From Planctomycetaceae bacterium (GTDB taxonomy: Bacteria > Planctomycetota > Planctomycetia > Planctomycetales > Planctomycetaceae), in assembly GCA_015485495.1 (NCBI GenBank), contig WFTL01000109.1, forward strand, positions 1 to 38,817: a DNA stretch of 38,817 nt, read 5' to 3'. The notes beneath the pieces are model-generated. The model worked only from the letters and a program-made list of their open reading frames with translations. It was not told the DNA's origin and did not search any database. Positions 34,007 to 38,817 of the stretch are shown here, piece by piece (within the stretch, counting starts at the first letter, position 1; each line of letters opens with the position of its first letter). The position numbers and the translations under genes are program-made.

Positions 34007-35390
34007 TGGCCCGTCCGTCGGGCAGAATGGGAACCGGCCGTCCGGAGAAGTTCACGACGGCCGTGTGTTCGTAGTCGATTCCCAGGTGACGATAAATCGT
34101 GGCCAGAACATCCTGCGGAGTGACGCGACGTTCCACGGGATCTTCACCGCGCTGGTCGGTGGCGCCGATAACCTGTCCGGTCTGGATGCCTCCGCCGGCG
34201 AACAGCATCGTGTTGGCCCGCGGCCAGTGGTCACGGCCCGGCTGGATGGTGCCTTTCGGACCGCTGGCCACGCCGGCCCCGCTGCTGGCCACATACGAAA
34301 TGCGGGGTGTACGGCCGAACTCGCCCGTGACCAGGACAAGAACGCGGCGGTCCAGGCCGCGTTCGTACAGGTCGTTTATCAGAGCCGACACAGCCTGATC
34401 GAAGAACGGTGCCCGGTATTCCAGTGCCTGAAACACATGATGATTCACGGCGTGGTCATCCCAGTTGGCGACCCGGCCGCACAGCCGTCCGTCGAATTCC
34501 GTGGTGACAATGTCGACGCCTGCTTCCACCAGCCGACGGGCCATGAGGCACTGCTGTCCCCATGCATGTCGGCCGTACTGATCGCGCACGCTGTCTGGTT
34601 CCTGTGTCAGATCGAAAGCGCGGCGCGCTTCCGGGCTGGTAAGCAGTCTCAGGGCCTGATTGTCGAAACGATGCACGGCTTCCATCGCTCCGTTTCCGTC
34701 GGAACGGGCCGGCAGCCGATCCAGTTCATCGCGCAGCCGAAACCGTTCCGTCAGACGGGTGGCCTGACGATCATCGGTGTGGCTCATTCCAGGAATGTGA
34801 AAATCGGCCCGGCTGAGATCACCGGTGATCCGAAAAGGTTCCCATGCGGGGCCCAGATACGCCGATCCGGCGATGACGAAACTGTCATAGCGATCCACCG
34901 GGTTCACAGCCACATAACCCGGAATGAGACGGTCCGGGCGGTGCCTTTGCCAGTTGGCGATGGACATCCAGTCCGGCAGTTTCGGACGCGGCTTGTCAGC
35001 ACGGTCCGGATCGCCGCTGAGGACCCGCAGTGAACCGGCCGGATGGCCGCCGGCATCATGGGCCACTGAACGCAGCAACGAGAATCGGTGAGCACAGCGG
35101 GCCAGCTGTGGCAGCAGTTCCGTCAGCTGCAGTCCCGGGACCGTCGTATCGATCGGCAGAAACGGTCCTCGATATTCCGAAGGAGCTTCCGGTTTCGGGT
35201 CGAACGTGTCCAGGTGGCTGCAGCCGCCGCGCAGCCACACGAGAATGACGGCGGTATCCGGCCTGCTGATTGTGGATGCAGCACGCAGCCGCCCAACGGC
35301 TGCCAGATTCAGTCCCGTGAATCCTGTCAGCGCCGCCTGCACGGCATGGCGGCGGTGGAGCCGTCTGTTTTTCAGATTGGGCAGGTTCAT
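33981..35390 (-). CDS. DUF1501 protein, Tat-type exported
   Basis: A 469-aa member of the DUF1501 family, which is abundant in Planctomycetota and related to alkaline phosphatase/sulfatase folds. Seen: an N-terminal twin-arginine-like region, NRRLHRRHAVQAALTGFTG, then VILVWLRGGCSHLDTFDPKPEAP, FSLLRSVAHDAGGHPAG, TEFDGRLCGRVANWDDHA, VLVTGEFGRTPRISY and the final RDHWPRANTMLFAGGGI block, a classic run for this family. The usual cytochrome-containing DUF1549/DUF1553 partner gene is not beside it. Start ATG 35390; a nearly leaderless promoter candidate lies at 35407-35434. Function is not established. Confidence 0.92.
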   Translation of the reverse strand: MNLPNLKNRRLHRRHAVQAALTGFTGLNLAAVGRLRAASTISRPDTAVILVWLRGGCSHLDTFDPKPEAPSEYRGPFLPIDTTVPGLQLTELLPQLARCAHRFSLLRSVAHDAGGHPAGSLRVLSGDPDRADKPRPKLPDWMSIANWQRHRPDRLIPGYVAVNPVDRYDSFVIAGSAYLGPAWEPFRITGDLSRADFHIPGMSHTDDRQATRLTERFRLRDELDRLPARSDGNGAMEAVHRFDNQALRLLTSPEARRAFDLTQEPDSVRDQYGRHAWGQQCLMARRLVEAGVDIVTTEFDGRLCGRVANWDDHAVNHHVFQALEYRAPFFDQAVSALINDLYERGLDRRVLVLVTGEFGRTPRISYVASSGAGVASGPKGTIQPGRDHWPRANTMLFAGGGIQTGQVIGATDQRGEDPVERRVTPQDVLATIYRHLGIDYEHTAVVNFSGRPVPILPDGRAITELSRSS

Positions 35391-35406
35391 GTGCAGGGAT
35401 CAGTCC

Positions 35407-35434
35407 ATTCTACGGTGCGGATCTTCTCTGAAAA
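35407..35434 (-). promoter_or_regulatory. Possible promoter of the DUF1501 gene
   Basis: On the minus strand, TTTTCA (35434-35429) and TAGAAT (35412-35407) are spaced by 16 nt. The -10 box matches five of six consensus bases. It lies so close to the ATG at 35390 that the transcript would have a leader of only about 10 nt. Confidence 0.35.
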
Positions 35435-35598
35435 TCTCGAAGTATCGTACCGAACCAGCCGGGGGGATTCCCAGAGCCGGGGTTTTATTTGATCACCCGG
35501 AGGGGCGAACGTTCCCATCGCACCGGGCGCAGGAGACCGCGGAAGACGGATTCGTCAGGCGTGCCGACGGCCGTCTGAAAACCGCCGCGAATCCTGGT

Positions 35599-36117
35599 TC
35601 ACCACGGCATTTCCATCATGTCGACGATCCGGGCTGCCAGACGCTCCGCGGCCTGCTGCTGGGCCGTGGCCATGGAATGCCCCAGTTCCGGAGCGAAACT
35701 GACGCTGGCGGCATACCGGGACAGCGCCTGCCCGACGGGGAACACGCGTTCCTGCAGGACGCGTCCGGTTCGTCGGTCGGTCCAGGTGATCTGTATTCCC
35801 AGGCTGAGCTGCAGTTCGCGGGCGTCGTCGAATCGCGTTTCGCTCAGAAGATCCTTGCGCATGTCGATGATGCGTCCGGTGAGAATCGTGTCGGCGGTTG
35901 CCCGGGAGGCCAGCCGATAGTTCGTGCGGCTGCGGATTTCCTGCTGAATCGCTTCGGTCAGCAGATAGTCCATGTTGCGGCGAAACGAATCCGTCTGCAC
36001 GATGGCCACGTGTACGGTTCGCGCGCCGGCGATCGGCTGAGGTCCGAAGGTGTAACCGCAGCCGCCGGCTGTCAGACTCAGCAGAAAAGTCGTCAGGACC
36101 AGGTTGCGGGCTGCCAT
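35599..36117 (-). CDS. lptE: LPS assembly lipoprotein LptE
   Basis: A 172-aa outer-membrane lipoprotein that plugs the LptD lipopolysaccharide export channel. Seen: a signal with lipobox-like LTAGGC, giving lipidated Cys20, then GYTFGP, the VAIVQTDSFRRNMDYLLTEAIQQEIRSRTNYRL block and the TGRIIDMRKDLLSE strand, all of which are typical of LptE family proteins. Start at 36117 opens the signal; a reading from 36180 would put 21 residues before it. It is the last gene of the recO-bamD-lptE operon, 40 nt after bamD. Its presence supports an outer membrane with LPS-like glycolipid. Confidence 0.87.
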   Translation of the reverse strand: MAARNLVLTTFLLSLTAGGCGYTFGPQPIAGARTVHVAIVQTDSFRRNMDYLLTEAIQQEIRSRTNYRLASRATADTILTGRIIDMRKDLLSETRFDDARELQLSLGIQITWTDRRTGRVLQERVFPVGQALSRYAASVSFAPELGHSMATAQQQAAERLAARIVDMMEMPW

Positions 36118-36157
36118 GAATCGGTTTCCACGGATGCCGGTCGGAAGGACGAACGTG

Positions 36158-37462
36158 TCAGCGGTCCTGCCGGGACGCACTGACGGACCGCACGTTCCGG
36201 CCGGAGGATGGCTGTGTCTGCTGTCGGGTCAGCCGGCGGATCGCGTCACCGACTTCCGGCAGATGATCGACAGATGCCGGATCGATGCGGGCCAGACGGT
36301 CCCGGGCCATGTCCGCAAACTTCGTGTCGGGAAAGGTGCTGATGAGCTGAATGCAGGTGATGGCGACCGCCGCATCGCTTTTTTTCGCTTCGTAATACTG
36401 AACGTCTTCCCAGATTCTCTGAGCCTTCAGCAGGTACATCTTCTGACGATCCCGGCGCAGCTGCTGACGTTCCGGTGCGTCGGGGAACAGCCGCAGCGTC
36501 CGGCCGATCAGTTCATCGGCCTGTTCCAGAGTCGTTCCATCGTAGGCCGGACCCTGGTAGGACATGAGTTTCACATGTGAGCCGAGCAGATGTGCTTCCC
36601 GCAGATATTCGCTGTCGGGATATTCTTCCCGCAGAATTCCGAAGTAACGGTCGGCTTCCACGTAATCCTTCCGGCGCAGGTAGTAACGCGCCGTCATGGC
36701 CAGAGCGTCATCCGCCAGAGGCCCCAGCGGGTCATTCAGCCAGATGGATTTCAGGGCCTTGAGGGCCCGGCCCTGAGTGTCGAAAACCGGCCGCGTCCGG
36801 TCGTGCAGATTGGGAAGAACGCGGTACCGGATCGTGGGATCCTTCGGGGGAGGCGGCAGGTCGTCCGGATCGTCATAGCGGATTTCCACGGCACTGACAG
36901 TGCGAATCGCGCTGCGGTGTTTCGGGTCCGACATGTCCAGCCAGACCTGGGCGATTTCGTACAGCCGACGGGATGCCGTCTTCACAAAACGGGTGCTCGT
37001 GTAGTCCGCAAAAAGCTGTTCATAGGCGTCCTGAGCGGCCGGGTAACGCTTTTGAGCGAACAGGCATTCGGCCAGGCGGAACTGAGCTTCTTCACCGACG
37101 GATGTTTCCTGGTACTTTCGGGCGATCTTTCGGTACTGCTTCGCGGCAGCCGCATAGCGCCCGGCGTCGAAGTCGGAATTCGCCTGTTCCAGAGCGGCCC
37201 GGCCGGCTTCATCGAACCGTGCTGCGTCAGCCAGCGACTGAGGCTTCCTGTCTTTTCGTTCGGGATCGCCGGTCCAGAACATGCGGGCGGCATCGGTCAC
37301 CGGCCGCGTCGTCCGGGCCAGCAGACCGTCCCCATCGTTCGCCAGTGTCCGGCACCCGGCCAGCAGGGCCACGGCGCACAAAGGCAGAATGGCCTGAACA
37401 GCGGCCAGGCGGCGGCAGCGGTGTTCTCGATGTGCCGAATCCTTTCGGCAGTCTGGCTTCAT
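36158..37462 (-). CDS. bamD: BamD-like TPR lipoprotein of outer-membrane assembly
   Basis: A 434-aa lipoprotein with a signal ending in LLAGC (lipidated Cys37) and then a run of TPR helices: ALEQANSDFDAGRYAAAAKQYRKIARKYQETSVGEEAQFRLAECLFAQKRYPAAQDAYEQLFADYTSTRF is the classic BamD/YfiO N-terminal pair, and later units include DDALAMTARYYLRRKDYVEADRYFGILREEYPDSEY. E. coli BamD is 245 aa, so this one has extra repeats and a linker with a DDPDDLPPPPKDP segment. Start ATG 37462 lies 15 nt after the recO stop. It should work with BamA on beta-barrel insertion, although other TPR lipoproteins of the same build cannot be excluded. Confidence 0.8.
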   Translation of the reverse strand: MKPDCRKDSAHREHRCRRLAAVQAILPLCAVALLAGCRTLANDGDGLLARTTRPVTDAARMFWTGDPERKDRKPQSLADAARFDEAGRAALEQANSDFDAGRYAAAAKQYRKIARKYQETSVGEEAQFRLAECLFAQKRYPAAQDAYEQLFADYTSTRFVKTASRRLYEIAQVWLDMSDPKHRSAIRTVSAVEIRYDDPDDLPPPPKDPTIRYRVLPNLHDRTRPVFDTQGRALKALKSIWLNDPLGPLADDALAMTARYYLRRKDYVEADRYFGILREEYPDSEYLREAHLLGSHVKLMSYQGPAYDGTTLEQADELIGRTLRLFPDAPERQQLRRDRQKMYLLKAQRIWEDVQYYEAKKSDAAVAITCIQLISTFPDTKFADMARDRLARIDPASVDHLPEVGDAIRRLTRQQTQPSSGRNVRSVSASRQDR

Positions 37463-37477
37463 GCTGGCGACCGTTTG

Positions 37478-38263
37478 CTATCCGATGTCCAGATACCGCA
37501 GCGTCTTCGGCCGGCGGCCGAGGACATGCGCGATGGCGGACACGGCGAACTGATGGCATTCCCTGATCTGCTGCTTCGTCAGCCGGACTCGAGCCGACAT
37601 CTGCCGATCCATCCGTCCGAGCTGCCGCAGCGCCGCGACCGAACCTGCAGACATCGATCGTTTCCTGTATTCCGGCCGGCAGCACGATGGACACAGCAGT
37701 CCGCCCTGGCTCACCCAGTGAACCAGACGGCCAGGTGCCGGGGAGCCATCTGTGTGCGCGCCCGAAGGTTCCAAAAAAGACGTTCCGCATGCCGTGCATT
37801 CCGTCAGGTCGCCCAGATGACCCGACAGACGCAGGATTCCAATTTCAAATTCCACAATGACCGAAAGCGAGTCCTGAACGTCCGACATCAGCCCGTCCAG
37901 ACTTCGAACCGCCAGCTCATAGACCAGCGGAGCCGGATCATCGTCTTCTGTCAGCCCGTTCAGCAGTTCAGCCAGGTAATAGCCGCCGTACAGAGACATC
38001 AAATCCGGCCCCGGCGGCTGAAACCGGGCGGCCAGACGAGCTTCCGTCAGAATTCCCAGAGCCCCTGACGATCGGCGAATGAAGACTACGTGACACCTGG
38101 AAAGCAGGTCAATACCAGCATCGAACGGGCCTTTGAGTCGTTTGACGCCCTTTGCCAGAACGGACAGCTTCCCGAAATCTTTGCTGAACAGCGTGACCAC
38201 CCGGCTGGATTCGCTGAATTCCGCCTGGCGGATGACGATGGCTTCCGTTTTCTCCTGGGACAC
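37478..38263 (-). CDS. recO: DNA repair protein RecO
   Basis: A recombination mediator that loads RecA with RecF and RecR and anneals single strands. The 261-aa product has an N-terminal OB-fold (EAIVIRQAEFSESSRVVTLFSKDFGKLSVLAKGVKR), a helical C-terminal domain, and a four-Cys zinc motif, CTACG and CPSC, with a longer-than-usual insert between the two pairs. Start is a GTG at 38263, with GGAA 9 nt upstream. It heads the recO-bamD-lptE operon, divergent from folD. A promoter candidate lies at 38347-38375, and two small hairpins (38298-38312 and 38320-38337) lie in the leader. Confidence 0.9.
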   Translation of the reverse strand: MSQEKTEAIVIRQAEFSESSRVVTLFSKDFGKLSVLAKGVKRLKGPFDAGIDLLSRCHVVFIRRSSGALGILTEARLAARFQPPGPDLMSLYGGYYLAELLNGLTEDDDPAPLVYELAVRSLDGLMSDVQDSLSVIVEFEIGILRLSGHLGDLTECTACGTSFLEPSGAHTDGSPAPGRLVHWVSQGGLLCPSCCRPEYRKRSMSAGSVAALRQLGRMDRQMSARVRLTKQQIRECHQFAVSAIAHVLGRRPKTLRYLDIG

Positions 38264-38297
38264 CGCAGTTTTCCGTGTTCAGCAGCCTGATGTGTGT

Positions 38298-38337
38298 TGC
38301 GCGGACCGCGCAGGTTCCGCTCTGTGAGGAAACAGAG
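38298..38337 (-). repeat. Two hairpins in the recO leader
   Basis: TGCGCGG (38298-38304) mirrors CCGCGCA (38306-38312) around a single base, and CTCTGT (38320-38325) pairs with ACAGAG (38332-38337) around GAGGAA. Both lie between the possible recO promoter and its GTG start, so they could affect recO translation. Confidence 0.4.
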
Positions 38338-38346
38338 GGGCGGACG

Positions 38347-38375
38347 ATTGTATTCCGGCGGCGAAATCAGGAGAA
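38347..38375 (-). promoter_or_regulatory. Possible promoter of the recO-bamD-lptE operon
   Basis: On the minus strand TTCTCC (38375-38370) and TACAAT (38352-38347) are spaced by exactly 17 nt; the -10 box matches five of six consensus bases and the -35 box is weak. Transcription would start near 38340, with a leader of about 75 nt before the GTG at 38263. Confidence 0.4.
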
Positions 38376-38443
38376 CACGTTCCGGCGGCCGGCGTGGCCG
38401 GTCACCGGGAATCGTTCAGCCGGCGGGGGGATTGAGTTCTTTC

Positions 38444-38817
38444 ATGACAGCACGACGGATCGACGGAAAACAGATTGCTGCTCTGGAACGGCAGCAGGTC
38501 CATGAGGCCGCAGAATCCTTTCGGCAGCAGCTCGGCCGTCCGCCCTGTCTGGCGGCGGTTCTGGTGGGAGACGACCCGGCCAGTCAGGTCTACGTTCGCA
38601 ATAAGGAACGGGCCTGTGAACGCAGCGGCCTGACAAGCTGCGTCCACCGTCTGCCGGCCGAAACATCTCAGGACGCTCTGCTGGAACGGATTGCCCGGCT
38701 CAACTCCGATGATCAGGTCGACGGCATCCTGGTTCAGCTGCCCCTGCCCGGTCATCTGAATGCGCCGCGTCTTCTCGATGCGGTCTGTCCGGAAAAAGAT
38801 GTGGACGGATTCCATCC
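38444..38817 (+). CDS. folD: Methylenetetrahydrofolate dehydrogenase/cyclohydrolase FolD (5' part)
   Basis: The bifunctional enzyme interconverts methylene-, methenyl- and formyl-tetrahydrofolate for one-carbon metabolism. Only the first 124 residues are in the window, since the frame runs off the right edge without a stop. Seen: MTARRIDGKQIAA, VGDDPASQVYVRNKERACE with the Tyr and Lys of the active-site YxxxK, DGILVQLPLPGHL and PEKDVDGFH, which together are diagnostic of FolD. The full protein is normally about 285 aa. Start ATG 38444; only a distant G-run serves as a ribosome-binding site. Divergent from recO, with 180 nt between. Confidence 0.93.
   Translation, partial: MTARRIDGKQIAALERQQVHEAAESFRQQLGRPPCLAAVLVGDDPASQVYVRNKERACERSGLTSCVHRLPAETSQDALLERIARLNSDDQVDGILVQLPLPGHLNAPRLLDAVCPEKDVDGFH

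Noticed and set aside
1-38817. CRISPR arrays, insertion sequences, prophage or integron elements
   Set aside because: I looked for regularly spaced repeats, transposase or integrase motifs and att-like repeats and saw none; only the sialidase remnant hints at past rearrangement.

Overview
The window reads as a chromosomal segment of a Planctomycetota bacterium, probably of the family Planctomycetaceae or close to it. The evidence is a GC-rich sequence with coding on both strands, a DUF1501 protein, a membrane-anchored PQQ-type beta-propeller protein, a Tat-exported Gfo/Idh/MocA oxidoreductase, sialidase-like and parallel beta-helix secreted proteins, and LptE and BamD lipoproteins that imply a diderm envelope. 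The genus assignment is inference only. I see no rRNA, tRNA, CRISPR array, intact insertion sequence or prophage.

Layout. 1-5.6 kb: psd (-), a PhnP-like metallo-beta-lactamase-fold hydrolase (+), a PQQ-propeller membrane protein (-) and nhaA (-). 5.7-7.3 kb: a decayed sialidase C-terminus followed by a solitary cytosine-5 DNA methyltransferase. 7.3-11.8 kb: a tRNA-dihydrouridine synthase (-), then a coupled cassette of GNAT/FemAB-like protein, NodB-type deacetylase and family-2 glycosyltransferase (+), probably for surface polysaccharide. 11.7-14.1 kb: prpD and a PlsC-type acyltransferase (-). 14.5-24.0 kb: an all-plus run of beta-helix protein, sialidase-like propeller (ATGA-coupled), UbiA-type prenyltransferase, CobW-type GTPase, nadB and a short-chain dehydrogenase (the last three joined by 4-nt overlaps), a secreted esterase and a Gfo/Idh/MocA oxidoreductase. 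24.1-25.4 kb: an orphan radical SAM protein (-). 25.4-26.05 kb: a 614-nt hairpin-rich intergenic region with a near-consensus promoter. 26.05-34.0 kb: a DEAD-box RNA helicase, a tiny lipoprotein-like ORF (-), a short-form uvrC, a GT-C-like membrane protein, a secreted helical-repeat protein, a PPK2 kinase and an XdhC-type protein. 34.0-38.8 kb: the DUF1501 protein, then the operon recO-bamD-lptE (-), and the 5' part of folD (+), cut by the window edge.

Most of the content is ordinary core metabolism and repair (NAD, folate, phospholipid, nucleotide excision repair, tRNA modification) interspersed with planctomycete-type secreted and envelope proteins. ATGA/GTGA overlaps mark five tightly coupled gene pairs. 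I did not find a clearly new multi-gene system. The most promising items are the structured leader region upstream of the RNA helicase, the orphan methyltransferase beside a sialidase relic, the uvrC lacking its usual C-terminal helix-hairpin-helix domain, the coupled beta-helix/sialidase-like pair, and the perfect 11-bp inverted repeat just upstream of the acyltransferase gene.
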